Positions 1 to 6,988 of a stretch of 60,826 bases of DNA are shown piece by piece. The stretch comes from a virus. The stretch lies in the IMG/VR virus record IMGVR_UViG_3300043331_000818, positions 1-60,826 of that record. The stretch is one strand, 5' to 3'. Position 1 is the stretch's first letter; every line of letters begins with the position of its first letter. Under the pieces are notes generated by a model. The model was not told the DNA's origin and ran no database searches. It was given only the letters and a program-made list of their open reading frames with translations. The translations under genes and the position numbers were made by a program.

Positions 1-78
1 GAACTGGATCTTCGCCCGGTTCGGGAACCCTTCTCCGGTGAGCCGGAACGGCATCAGGTGGCCTCGATCTCTTCGACT
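1..78. repeat. 78-bp terminal direct repeat, left copy
   Basis: These 78 bases are repeated exactly at 60749-60826. A gene that starts near the right end (start codon at 60800-60802, equivalent to 52-54) and the TerS-like stop at 54-56 fit together only if the ends are joined. The overlap therefore marks a circular or circularly permuted molecule. A length near 77 bases is also typical of an assembler k-mer overlap, so a physical terminal repeat is not proven. Confidence 0.9.
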
Positions 79-587
79 TCCCCTTCGATGATGTCGTATT
101 CGACGACCCCGGGGTTGAGGGTCTGGATCACTCGGGCAGCCCAGGCTTCCAGTTCGTCCTGGGTGGGGTTATGCACGACCACCTCGGTGGGGGCGTCCAG
201 GCCGAACAGTTTCCGGTGGTCCGCGATCAGGTCCCGAGCCCGGGTGATCGCGGTCAGGTGTTCGGGGTGGTCGGGGTTGATCGCCTTCGGCCACACCCCT
301 CGGATCAGGCGTTCCAGGCGGGCGTTCGCCATTTGCCGCATCTTCTCCCGGTCTTTCGGGTTGGCGAGTTGGCGTTCCAGGGCTTTCTCGGTGGCGACCA
401 GCGCCTGCCGGGGGGTGGGGTAGCCGAGGGTGAGCGCGATCTCTGCCCAGGTGGCTCCGGCCAGCCGGAGTTCGATCGCGGCGTTCGACTTGCGTTGCCG
501 GGCTCGGGAGACCTCGTTGCCGTTGGCGCCGGTGCCGCCGGAGACCTGACCGCGAATCCCGGTGGGTTCGTTGGAGTCTTGGGCCAT
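54..587 (-). CDS. Putative small terminase subunit (HTH protein)
   Basis: A 177-residue protein beginning MAQDSNEPTG. An upstream in-frame ATG at 593 would add MV. Residues about 36-75 (SNAAIELRLAGATWAEIALTLG) look like a helix-turn-helix for DNA binding, and the C-terminus is acidic. Across the circular junction it is the first gene of the leftward structural operon, two genes before the large terminase, which is where a DNA-recognising small terminase usually sits. Its stop overlaps the next start as ATGA. The role rests on the HTH and position, not on a recognised family signature. Confidence 0.6.
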   Translation of the reverse strand: MAQDSNEPTGIRGQVSGGTGANGNEVSRARQRKSNAAIELRLAGATWAEIALTLGYPTPRQALVATEKALERQLANPKDREKMRQMANARLERLIRGVWPKAINPDHPEHLTAITRARDLIADHRKLFGLDAPTEVVVHNPTQDELEAWAARVIQTLNPGVVEYDIIEGEVEEIEAT

Positions 588-593
588 CACCAT

Positions 594-654
594 GAGAGCG
601 ATGGTATGCCTACGCAACAGGAGTAGGGTGCGAGCCAACCAGCGAAGGGAGGAA
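594..654. promoter_or_regulatory. Short divergent intergenic region, presumed promoters
   Basis: This 61-bp gap separates the leftward packaging gene from the rightward lysis genes, so promoters firing in both directions are expected here. Only weak boxes are visible: TAGGGT near 624 for the rightward direction, and TTGCGT with TACCAT on the minus strand. GGGAGGAA just before 655 is a good ribosome binding site. No copy of the 13-bp dyad occurs here. Confidence 0.3.
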
Positions 655-786
655 ATGATGGGCAAGGACGACGAGAAGAAGGTCGAGGAAGTCGACACGA
701 ACGCCGGGGAGGACGCGAAGCAGGGGACCGTGGCCGAGGCGGACGTGAAGGAAGGAGACGAGCCGAAGGCTCCGGAGAGGGGATGA
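655..786 (+). CDS. Small charged protein, unknown function
   Basis: A 43-residue protein starting MMGKDDEKKVEEVD, made almost entirely of Asp, Glu, Lys and small residues with no membrane segment. A strong GGGAGGAA ribosome site precedes two adjacent ATG codons (655 and 658), so either may be used. It is the first gene of the rightward lysis operon and overlaps the next gene by four bases. I do not recognise a family. Confidence 0.6.
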   Translation: MMGKDDEKKVEEVDTNAGEDAKQGTVAEADVKEGDEPKAPERG

Positions 787-992
787 ACGATCGCGTCACG
801 CTCGCGATGCTCGGGGTCGAGACCGACCCGGGCACCGACTGGCATCCGAAGCGGATCCTGGGCCGGTTGCGGAACCTGCCGGATCTGACCGATCGGCAGG
901 TGCACGACCACCTGCGGAAGCCGGAAGCGGACCCGGATGATCGGTACCGGGACGCGGAGGGCTCGACGGAGACCCCGGAGGATGTGGTCTAA
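783..992 (+). CDS. Hypothetical protein preceding the endolysin
   Basis: A 69-residue protein (MNDRVTLAMLGVETDPG) that starts in an ATGA overlap with the previous stop and ends directly before the GTG of the amidase. It contains LPDLTDRQVHDHLRK and an acidic C-terminal third. No domain is recognised. Its tight coupling to the amidase suggests co-translation with the lysis genes. Confidence 0.6.
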   Translation: MNDRVTLAMLGVETDPGTDWHPKRILGRLRNLPDLTDRQVHDHLRKPEADPDDRYRDAEGSTETPEDVV

Positions 993-1733
993 GTGGGCTA
1001 CGTGTGGCAGCGCTGGTTGGCGGACGCACTCCGCGATGAGGGCTGCCGGGTCCGGGAGGTGGACGGCTGGGAAAATAGGGGCCGTCCAGCCTCGTCGGGG
1101 GGGTTTGAGCCACAGGGGGCCACCCACCACCACACCGGTACCCACACCTCGTACAACAACCCGAACCCGACGCTGAACACCTGTATCCAGGGGCGGAGCG
1201 ATCTGCCCGGCCCGCTATGTCAGGTGTTGATCGGCTACGACGGGACCTGTTGGGTGATCGCCGCCGGTCGGGCGAACCATGCGGGCACCAACAACGGGTT
1301 CGGGCCGTATTCCCATGGGGATGGGAACAGTCAGTCGTTCGGCTGGGAGATCGACTACGACGGCTCACAGAAGCCCAGCCCGGAGCAGATCGACGCTGCG
1401 GAACGAGCCTCGGCGGCGGTGTTGCGGAAGAAGCAACACCAGGAGAAGTGGGTGGTCATCCACAAGGAGACCTCGACTACCGGCAAGTGGGACACCGGGC
1501 AGCGGTCCGGCGACCAGTGGCGGTCCGGGGTGAAGAAGCGGCTGGCAGGAGAGGACGACGACATGCCGTACAACGATTGGCCGGACAAGGACAAGAAGGC
1601 GCTCGCCGCCGATGTGGTGGACGCACTGCTGACCCGTGACCTGTACGGGGACGACAAGACCAAGGACGTGTCGGTGGGCCGGGCGCTCCGGGTCGCGGAG
1701 AACGCCGGGAACAAGATCCTGGACGAGAAGTGA
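993..1733 (+). CDS. Endolysin, N-acetylmuramoyl-L-alanine amidase
   Basis: A 246-residue protein with a GTG start abutting the upstream stop. Residues about 45-165 resemble a zinc amidase of the Amidase_2/PGRP type: a histidine cluster (ATHHHTGTHT), RANHAGTNNG, then VVIHKETSTTGKWDT with the late His and Asp expected of zinc and catalytic residues. It should cleave the amide bond between muramic acid and the stem peptide. The last ~55 residues (DDMPYNDWPDKDKKAL to the end) form a separate domain that recurs at the end of the lysin at 1873-2436 and may bind the cell wall. There is no signal peptide, consistent with release through holins. Confidence 0.85.
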   Translation: MGYVWQRWLADALRDEGCRVREVDGWENRGRPASSGGFEPQGATHHHTGTHTSYNNPNPTLNTCIQGRSDLPGPLCQVLIGYDGTCWVIAAGRANHAGTNNGFGPYSHGDGNSQSFGWEIDYDGSQKPSPEQIDAAERASAAVLRKKQHQEKWVVIHKETSTTGKWDTGQRSGDQWRSGVKKRLAGEDDDMPYNDWPDKDKKALAADVVDALLTRDLYGDDKTKDVSVGRALRVAENAGNKILDEK

Positions 1734-1873
1734 CCGGCTATCCGGCCGAGGGCCACGACGACCCGGTGCCGGAGCCGCCGTCACCCGACGGGGGGCAGGA
1801 CCAGGAGGGTCACGAGCGACCGGAGACCGACAAGCACCCGGACGACCTGGAACCCGAGGACAAGGTGCCCTGA
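1730..1873 (+). CDS. Small acidic Pro-rich protein
   Basis: A 47-residue frame with a GTG start overlapping the amidase stop as GTGA, ending one base into the ATG of the next lysin. The protein is almost all Pro, Asp, Glu, Gly and His (PEPPSPDGGQDQEGHERP), so it should be disordered. The tight coupling on both sides is the main support. It may act as an unfolded spacer or regulator between the two lysin genes. Confidence 0.5.
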   Translation: MTGYPAEGHDDPVPEPPSPDGGQDQEGHERPETDKHPDDLEPEDKVP

Positions 1874-2436
1874 TGGTGGTGGATGCCGAGCGAGCGGCCC
1901 GGAACGCGGAGGCCGACTACGCGAACGAGCCGGGGTACTGCCTGCAGCAGACTCGGATCTGGTGCGGCATCGACTCGAAGTACGCGGACGCCTCGACGGC
2001 GTGGCGGAACACCAACAACCGGCATCCCGGGGACCGGTCCGACATTCCCCGGGGTGCGCCGGTGTACTGGACCGGCGGCTCGCAGGGGTACGGGCACATC
2101 GCGTTGTCGTTGGGCGGTGGGAAGGTGCGGTCCACGGATGCGGCCGGGTCGGGGAAGGTGGCGACCCGGGATCTGGGCTGGTTCGACTCGAACTGGCCGA
2201 GCCTGACCTACGCCGGATGGGCGTGGGACATCAACGAGGTGACGATCCCGCACTCCAAGCCGGACGACGACGTGCCGTACACGGAGTGGCCGACCAAGGA
2301 CCGGGAGGCGTTGGCGAACGACGTGGCGACCGCGATCCTGGCCCGGGACCTGTACGGACAGGACCCGGAGGTCAAGGTGACCGTGGGTCGGGCATTCCGG
2401 GTGATGGAGAACGCCGGGAACGAGGTGCTGTCGTGA
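1873..2436 (+). CDS. Second lysin, peptidase-like with shared C-terminal domain
   Basis: A 187-residue protein (MVVDAERAARNAEADYANEP). The segment CLQQTRIWCGIDSKYADAS contains a cysteine, and IPRGAPVYWTGGSQGYGHIALSLGGG followed by STD resembles the His-containing core of NlpC/P60 or CHAP peptidases, so it probably cuts peptide cross-bridges. The last ~55 residues (DDVPYTEWPTKDREAL to NAGNEVLS) match the C-terminus of the amidase closely in protein and DNA. The two lysins thus look like one binding domain carried by two different catalytic domains. The exact peptidase class is inferred. Confidence 0.7.
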   Translation: MVVDAERAARNAEADYANEPGYCLQQTRIWCGIDSKYADASTAWRNTNNRHPGDRSDIPRGAPVYWTGGSQGYGHIALSLGGGKVRSTDAAGSGKVATRDLGWFDSNWPSLTYAGWAWDINEVTIPHSKPDDDVPYTEWPTKDREALANDVATAILARDLYGQDPEVKVTVGRAFRVMENAGNEVLS

Positions 2437-2543
2437 CCGCGTGCGACGGGTGTGGGCGGCCGATGCGCGAAGAGAACGGGCATCTGCGGTGCCCGCACTG
2501 TGGCTACATCCTGCCCTGTTGTGAAGGAGCGCCGTGCCGATGA
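2433..2543 (+). CDS. Zinc-ribbon miniprotein
   Basis: A 36-residue protein with a GTG start in a GTGA overlap with the lysin stop. It carries CDGCGRPM, RCPHCGY and then CC plus a final Cys, which should form one zinc ribbon with extra cysteines at the end. It overlaps the next gene by ten bases. Function unknown. Confidence 0.6.
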   Translation: MTACDGCGRPMREENGHLRCPHCGYILPCCEGAPCR

Positions 2544-3229
2544 GCGCGAAACTGACGATCTTCAACGCGAACCTGGACGGTGAGAAGGAGCCGCCGGTCG
2601 GGAACATCATCAAGGACCGGGACCCGGTGCTGTGTGTGTTCTGCGAGGCGTACCACTGCCACGACCATCTGTTGAAGGTGGCGAACAACAACGGGTACGT
2701 GTTGAAGCAGTACGGAAAGAGCGAGGGTGCGGAGGCGCCGGGGATCGCGCTGCTGGTCCGCGACGACTGGAAGATCGACAACCGGTCGCCGATGAAGATG
2801 AAGGAAGCCTGGTGGTTCAACGGCAACAAGCGGCAGCCTCGGGTGTACGTGAAACTGCTGGTGGTGGACGCCGACCTGCCCGGTGACTTGAACTGGAAGA
2901 TCGTGGCGGTGCACTTCCCGCCGGGGGGGCCGGATGGGGGTGGCTCGAACACGGGCGGGAAGAACAAGAAAGCCTGGATGGAGTCGCGGGACCGGACCAT
3001 CGAGTACGGGAATGGGCACCCGGAGGGGCCGTACCTGATCGTCGGGGACATCAACGCCACCCACGACGAGACCGCGCAGCAGTTCAACGAGCGGCTGGAC
3101 GGGAAGACGGTGGTGCGGGATGTGGGGAAGGTGGATCACCTGATCGGCCGGAAGGTGGACTGCACCGCCGACCGGATCGACCCTCCGGTGGGGCACGGGT
3201 GGGGGATCTTCAAGGTCACCGCACTCTAG
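2534..3229 (+). CDS. Endonuclease/exonuclease/phosphatase-fold protein
   Basis: About 231 residues (GTG at 2534; an ATG at 2540 is equally possible). The order of motifs fits the DNase I-like fold: an N-terminal IFNAN, CVFCEAYHCHD with an acidic metal ligand, VAVHFPPGGPDGG in mid-protein, YLIVGDINATHDE (the G-D-x-N catalytic block), and VDHLIGRKVDC near the end where the family has its last Asp-His. It could cut nucleic acid or a phosphoester. A member inside a lysis operon is unusual. The stop codon TAG is part of the 13-bp dyad at 3225. Confidence 0.7.
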   Translation: MPMSAKLTIFNANLDGEKEPPVGNIIKDRDPVLCVFCEAYHCHDHLLKVANNNGYVLKQYGKSEGAEAPGIALLVRDDWKIDNRSPMKMKEAWWFNGNKRQPRVYVKLLVVDADLPGDLNWKIVAVHFPPGGPDGGGSNTGGKNKKAWMESRDRTIEYGNGHPEGPYLIVGDINATHDETAQQFNERLDGKTVVRDVGKVDHLIGRKVDCTADRIDPPVGHGWGIFKVTAL

Positions 3230-3237
3230 TTACTAGA
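3225..3237. repeat. 13-bp dyad, T form
   Basis: Perfect TCTAGTTACTAGA. With its flanks it forms a 17-bp near-palindrome (ACTCTAGTTACTAGAGT). It supplies the stop codon of the gene at 2534-3229 and lies 14 bases before the first holin-like gene. Confidence 0.95.
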
Positions 3238-3251
3238 GTCAGGAGAGAGCG

Positions 3252-3476
3252 ATGGGGAGTGTGAGCCCGCCGCCGGGGGTGGCACAGACCGGGACGAAGG
3301 CGGTGATCGGCGGGGTGCTCGGGTTCCTCGGCGCGTTCTTGACCACGCTGCTGACGGTGTGGACCGACCGGGACCCGCTGGTGGCCCGGGATGTGGTGTT
3401 CGCGTTGTCCGGTGGGGTCGCGTTCGCGGCGGTCACCTACTTCGGGGTGTACAACCTGCCGAACAAGCCTCGCTGA
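3252..3476 (+). CDS. Holin-like membrane protein
   Basis: A 74-residue protein with two predicted membrane spans: AVIGGVLGFLGAFLTTLLTVW and ARDVVFALSGGVAFAAVTYFGVY, joined by a short charged turn (TDRDPL). Size, topology and position right after the lysins fit a small class II holin. It begins after the dyad and an AGGAGAGAG ribosome site. The next gene is also holin-like, so which one forms the lysis lesion is unclear. Confidence 0.7.
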   Translation: MGSVSPPPGVAQTGTKAVIGGVLGFLGAFLTTLLTVWTDRDPLVARDVVFALSGGVAFAAVTYFGVYNLPNKPR

Positions 3477-3479
3477 CCG

Positions 3480-3764
3480 ATGGGGGCGGGGCTCGGCATC
3501 AAGGATCGGTCCACCACGGATGTGCTGATCCTGCTGATCGCGACCACGATCTGCCTGTCGGTGCTGGCGGCGGGGGCCACGGTGGCGGTCGTGGAGGTGG
3601 TGCACCCGGAGTCGGACACCTCCCAGGCGGTGGGCGCGATCTCGGATGTGATCAACACGTTGATCGGTCTGTTGGCCGGGTTCCTGGCCGGGCGCACCCA
3701 GACCCACATGACGTTCGAGCGAGGCCGGATCGAGGCTCGACGGGACCATGAGCCTGCTGGATAA
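3480..3764 (+). CDS. Second holin-like or antiholin membrane protein
   Basis: A 94-residue protein with two hydrophobic segments: [24 protein letters not shown] near residues 15-38, and [16 protein letters not shown] near 58-73. A charged C-terminus ([14 protein letters not shown]) follows. It follows the 74-residue holin-like protein by three bases, and such neighbouring pairs are often a holin and its partner. It overlaps the collagen-like gene by 17 bases. Confidence 0.65.
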   Translation: MGAGLGIKDRSTTDVLILLIATTICLSVLAAGATVAVVEVVHPESDTSQAVGAISDVINTLIGLLAGFLAGRTQTHMTFERGRIEARRDHEPAG

Positions 3765-4398
3765 GATCACCAGCCGCCCGTGGCTGGGGTTCGGGTTGGC
3801 GGCGCTGTTGATGGTGCTGGCGCTGGCGGGCGCGATCACGAACTCGGTGGTGCCTGCGGCGGAGGTGATCGCGGGGATTCCCGGCGAACAGGGTCAGCGG
3901 GGGCCGCAGGGTCCGCCCGGCGAGGAGGGTCCGCAGGGTCCGCAGGGGCCGCAGGGGATCGGTGGGGTGCCGGGTCCGGTGGGTGGTCGTGGCCCGGAGG
4001 GTGTGCCGGGGCCGGAGGGGGATACCGGTGCCGAGGGTCCGACGGGGCTTCCGGGGGTTCCGGGTCCGACAGGGTTGCCGGGGGTTCCGGGTCCGACAGG
4101 TCTGCCCGGCGACCCCGGTGCGCAGGGGGAGCCTGGTGTGCCGGGGGAGCCGGGTCCACCGGGGTTACCGGGTGCTCAGGGGCCGCAGGGCGAACCGGGT
4201 CCGGAGGGTCCAGTAGGTCCACAGGGTCCGGAGGGTCCGGAGGGTCCGGAGGGTCCACAGGGTCCAGTAGGTCCGGAGGGACCACCTGGTCCACAGGGTC
4301 CGGCGGGGTTGGAGTGCCCGGATGGGTTCACCGCCGAGACCATCACGATCAACACGCCGGGTGGGCAGCGGATGTTCTACACCTGTGTCGCGGCTTGA
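3748..4398 (+). CDS. Membrane-anchored collagen-like protein
   Basis: A 216-residue protein. Residues 12-33 ([22 protein letters not shown]) form one membrane anchor or signal-anchor. From residue 43 there are about 49 uninterrupted Gly-X-Y triplets rich in GPQ, GPE, GLP and GVP (about 3874-4314), then a short globular end ([16 protein letters not shown], with a late Cys). The repeat should form a trimeric collagen-like rod. Such rods are common in phage tail fibres, but this one lies in the lysis operon and carries an anchor. It may be displayed from the membrane or act in lysis. The DNA repeats internally (GGTTCCGGGTCCGACAGG). Confidence 0.8.
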   Translation: MSLLDKITSRPWLGFGLAALLMVLALAGAITNSVVPAAEVIAGIPGEQGQRGPQGPPGEEGPQGPQGPQGIGGVPGPVGGRGPEGVPGPEGDTGAEGPTGLPGVPGPTGLPGVPGPTGLPGDPGAQGEPGVPGEPGPPGLPGAQGPQGEPGPEGPVGPQGPEGPEGPEGPQGPVGPEGPPGPQGPAGLECPDGFTAETITINTPGGQRMFYTCVAA

Positions 4399-4550
4399 TC
4401 GGTCTCGATGCCGTGTCCGTTGAGGTGGGCGAGTGCGGCCTGGTGGGCGTCCGCGATCGGGCTGGTGCCGAGCGGCCCGCAGAGGGAGCAGTCGAGCCAT
4501 TGGTCGACCTCGTTGAGCGGGATCGACCGGATCGTGATGGTCTGCATCAT
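4377..4550 (-). CDS. Small Cys-containing protein
   Basis: A 57-residue protein ([20 protein letters not shown]) with CSLC and [12 protein letters not shown], which could be a degenerate two-Cys/two-His zinc site. The start was chosen because it overlaps the ParB-like stop as ATGA; a further ATG lies at 4559. Its 3' end overlaps the collagen-like gene by 22 bases in convergent orientation, leaving no space for a terminator between the two operons. Confidence 0.6.
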   Translation of the reverse strand: MMQTITIRSIPLNEVDQWLDCSLCGPLGTSPIADAHQAALAHLNGHGIETDQAATQV

Positions 4551-5116
4551 CGGTCCCATCCGGCGAGCCGGAGCAGCAACTCGAACCGGTCCCGGTCGGA
4601 GTCGGCGGCGTCGGTGAGGTCGTAGAACGCCTGTTGGACGTGCGGGGGGACCCGGAAGGTGAGCAGCGGCCAGGTGGCGACCTCGGGTTGGAGGGGGATC
4701 TCGGCGAGCGCGGTGAGCACGTCGAGGTCGTGGTCGGTGTAGCCGGTGCCGTGCAGGGTGTCGAGGTTGTCGAGCAGGTGCAGCAGCAGCCCGGGGTCGG
4801 GTTGGGCGAGGTGGGCGACCTGGTTGTCGGCGAGCATGATCCGGACTGCGGTGGTGTCGTCTACGTCGAGGGCGACGACCGGGATCTGTTGGGCGCCGAG
4901 TTCTTTGCAGGCGGTCCAGGTGTGGTTGCCTGCGATGATCCGGCCGGTGGCGGCTTGGGTGAACACCGGCCGGTACATGCCGTTGACCTGGATGGATTGG
5001 GTGATCGCTTCGAGGTCGCCGTTGTTGGGGTTGTCGGGGTGCGGGGTGACCGAGTCGATGGGTTGGAGGAGTGGTCGAAGGTCGGAGTGGTAGCCGACCA
5101 GGCCGTCGCGGATCAT
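4547..5116 (-). CDS. ParB-like nuclease-domain protein
   Basis: A 189-residue protein. The N-terminal half has the ParB/Srx fold signature: IDSVTPHPDNPNNGDLEAITQSI, then NGMYRPVFTQAATGRIIAGNHTW with the GNHTW box typical of phage and plasmid ParB-type domains, then VVALDVDDTTAVRIMLADN. The C-terminal part has no recognised DNA-binding domain. No ParA partner is seen, so a partition role is doubtful. Phage members may bind or cut DNA or use nucleotides. It is a candidate reader of the dispersed 13-bp dyad. Confidence 0.75.
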   Translation of the reverse strand: MIRDGLVGYHSDLRPLLQPIDSVTPHPDNPNNGDLEAITQSIQVNGMYRPVFTQAATGRIIAGNHTWTACKELGAQQIPVVALDVDDTTAVRIMLADNQVAHLAQPDPGLLLHLLDNLDTLHGTGYTDHDLDVLTALAEIPLQPEVATWPLLTFRVPPHVQQAFYDLTDAADSDRDRFELLLRLAGWDR

Positions 5117-5135
5117 GGTGGCCTCCTGCCCCGAT

Positions 5136-5148
5136 TCTAGTTACTAGA
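5136..5148. repeat. 13-bp dyad, T form
   Basis: Perfect copy between the glycosidase-like gene (stop at 5153) and the ParB-like gene. For leftward transcription it lies 19 bases before the ParB-like start. Confidence 0.95.
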
Positions 5149-5152
5149 GTGG

Positions 5153-6143
5153 CTAGCAGGTGGGGGAAGGTGTGGTCGGTGTCGGTGTGGGTGTGGGTTC
5201 GGGGTCGGTTCCGCCGTAGGGTCCGGAGACGGGGGTGGGGTTGGCGATCTGTGCCGCCCATCCGGTGATCTCTGCGGGCTGGGTCATCGCGTACCCGGTG
5301 GTGGAGTCGTATTCGTAGGCGGTGACGTACGAGCAGCCTTCGGTGCGGTACCTGTTCAGGCAGGTGTTGTGCCAGGCGGCCCGGAAAGTGCCGGTGGGGT
5401 CGCCGGAGTATCTCGGTGCCCCCCATTCGGGGATCGCCCAGCCGGAGTACAGGTCGGCGCGGGCGTCGGTGAGGAACTCGTGCACGGAGGGGAGTTCGTC
5501 GAAGTACCCGACGTAGGAGTTGGAGGTGGGGCGGATCCCGTCGAAGTCCATGCCCAATAGGTCGGCGTCCACATCCAGCCAGGGCCGGATGTCCCCGTCG
5601 GTGTTGTCGTTGTCGGGGTCGGCTTCCCACCCGGTCAGGGTGTTGGCGACCTTGACCCTGTTCCCGTAGAGGTCTTTCACGACCTGGTAGAAGCGGTTCT
5701 TCCGGGCGATTCCTTCGTTACGGGAGAACACGCCGTCGCGGACCTTCTTGTCGATCTCATGCCATACCTCGACGACGATGATCTTGTTGGTCTCGACGGC
5801 TTGGTCGAGGGTGGCGGCGACATTGGTGGGGGTGATCGCGGCTACCGAGGACGGTTTCCACGAGTAGTGGATGAGTTTCGCGGCGGCGGGGATCTGTAGC
5901 GCGGTGCCGAGTCCACCGCCGTTGAACTGCCGGATCGCGACCCGGCCGGAGGTTCCCCACACGTTGATGACGGTTTGTGCGGCGGTGAGTCCTGATCCGC
6001 CGGGGATGCGGGGGCAGGCGCCGACCCAGAGCGGGTCGCGGGCGGCTGCCGCTGTGTCTGCTGTGGAGGTGAGGGTCCAGCCGATGGTGGCGGTGGCTCC
6101 TGCTGCGAGGGAGCCGACGAGGAGGTCGCGTCGAGTGATCATG
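5153..6143 (-). CDS. Exported glycoside-hydrolase-like protein with Tat signal
   Basis: About 329 residues, starting MITRRDLLVGSLAAGATATIG. The twin-arginine box followed by a hydrophobic stretch and a small-residue cleavage region (TADTAAAA) is a clear Tat-type signal. GAAGGA just upstream supports this ATG over the one at 6166. The mature part reads like a TIM-barrel sugar hydrolase: LIHYSWKPSS, IIVVEVWHEID, LLGMDFDGIRP and WAIPEWGAPRYSGD, with acidic residues at strand ends. The protein ends in a Pro/Thr linker (PEPTPTPTPTTPSP) and a final Cys, with no domain beyond it. That suggests loss of a binding module or surface attachment. The family is inferred only. Confidence 0.65.
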
Positions 6144-6333
6144 GGGGGGTGTCCTTCTCTCCCCATGATGGTCTGGACCGAGTGTTCTCATGATGACACG
6201 ATTCGTCGTAACGGGCGGCTGCCTAGGGGGTGCCGTTCGTTCCGCCGCCCCGTCGCCGCTGAGGAACCCGGTGACGGGGCGGTTTATACGGCGCAGATAA
6301 ACCGTCCTAAACCTCATAAACCGGCGCCGTGAT

Positions 6334-6346
6334 TCTAGTTACTAGA
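6334..6346. repeat. 13-bp dyad, T form
   Basis: Perfect copy. On the minus strand it encodes the last residues and stop (Ser-Ser-Asn-stop) of the RHH gene at 6335-6523. The 187 bases between it and the glycosidase start at 6143 hold no gene I can support. Confidence 0.95.
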
Positions 6347-6523
6347 GTCCTCAGCGGTGGTGTAGTAGCCGGTGGGGACCTGGGGGCCGACGGGTGGTGG
6401 GCGGAGGTCTTGCTCGATGAGCCGCCGGATGTAGTGGCCGCGTGCTTCTCCACCTCTCTTGGCGTCCATCGCGGCGAGGAGGTGGGCGGGGAGTCGCAGC
6501 GAGATCATCTGCGTGTGATACAT
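6335..6523 (-). CDS. Ribbon-helix-helix DNA-binding protein, second of pair
   Basis: A 62-residue protein (MYHTQMISLRLPAHLLAAMD). A short beta strand (MISLRLP) followed by two helices (AHLLAAMDAKR, GHYIRRLIEQDL) fits the Arc/MetJ/CopG-type RHH fold. Its start overlaps the previous stop as TGATG, so the two RHH proteins are translationally coupled. Its last three residues, SSN, are encoded by the 13-bp dyad. A TGTGATAC copy at 6514-6521 overlaps its start. It probably acts as a repressor, possibly as a hetero-oligomer with its neighbour. Confidence 0.75.
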   Translation of the reverse strand: MYHTQMISLRLPAHLLAAMDAKRGGEARGHYIRRLIEQDLRPPPVGPQVPTGYYTTAEDSSN

Positions 6524-6723
6524 CACTTGCTCCGCCGCTCGATGGTCTCGGTGTGGGTGAGGCACCACTCGATCATGTTCTCGAACCATTGGGTGCGGGA
6601 GAGGCCAAGGTTCTCTCGCCGCTGGTCGATCTGAGCAACAAGATCGTCGGGGAGCCGGACCTTGATCTGAGTGGTCCCTCCGGTGGTCCCTTCGTGGTCC
6701 GTGGTCCCTGTTTCGAGGGTCAT
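6523..6723 (-). CDS. Ribbon-helix-helix DNA-binding protein, first of pair
   Basis: A 66-residue protein (MTLETGTTDHEGTTGG, then TQIKVRLPDDLVAQIDQRRENLGLSRTQWFENMIEWCL). The strand TQIKVRLP and helices DDLVAQIDQRRENLG and SRTQWFENMIEWCL are a textbook RHH fold, after a disordered Thr/Gly-rich N-terminus. GAAAGGGACC upstream is the ribosome site. It is transcribed from a putative leftward promoter at 6758-6787 that is overlapped by an inverted repeat, so autorepression is likely. It is the strongest candidate regulator in the genome. Confidence 0.8.
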   Translation of the reverse strand: MTLETGTTDHEGTTGGTTQIKVRLPDDLVAQIDQRRENLGLSRTQWFENMIEWCLTHTETIERRSK

Positions 6724-6735
6724 GTGGTCCCTTTC

Positions 6736-6786
6736 TGTGATACGGATGGTCCTCACACACCTACCACACCCCACCCCAGTATCACA
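6736..6786. promoter_or_regulatory. Inverted-repeat operator for the RHH genes
   Basis: TGTGATAC at 6736-6743 and its complement GTATCACA at 6779-6786 flank the leftward promoter. A third TGTGATAC at 6514-6521 overlaps the second RHH start. Half-sites of this size are what RHH dimers usually bind. Autoregulation is an inference. Confidence 0.5.
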
Positions 6787-6787
6787 A
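6758..6787 (-). promoter_or_regulatory. Leftward sigma70-like promoter
   Basis: On the minus strand TTGTGA (6787-6782), an 18-bp spacer and TAGGTG (6763-6758) lie about 35 bases before the first RHH start. The spacing matches the rightward promoters of this phage, and the -35 box overlaps the GTATCACA half-site. Confidence 0.45.
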
Positions 6788-6954
6788 GCCCCTCCCCAAC
6801 CCCACCCACCCACCGGACCATCTACCGTGCCCCTGCGGGGCGGGGCTAGGGAACGCTCTTAGGGGGGGCTCGGAATCCGTCGTTTGGGGCCTCTCAGACG
6901 ACGGAATCAGTTGCCTAGGGCCCCCGTATCTGCGGATCCGGTTGTTTGGGGGAC

Positions 6955-6967
6955 TCTAGTAACTAGA
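6955..6967. repeat. 13-bp dyad, A form
   Basis: Perfect TCTAGTAACTAGA, 22 bases before the -35 box of the first rightward promoter, so placed where an upstream operator could act. Confidence 0.95.
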
Positions 6968-6988
6968 ATCCGCACCTCTACGCCACAC

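Noticed and set aside
4082-4625. Long minus-strand frames across the collagen-like gene.
   Set aside because: They are Pro/Arg-rich shadows created by the Gly-Pro codon repeat.
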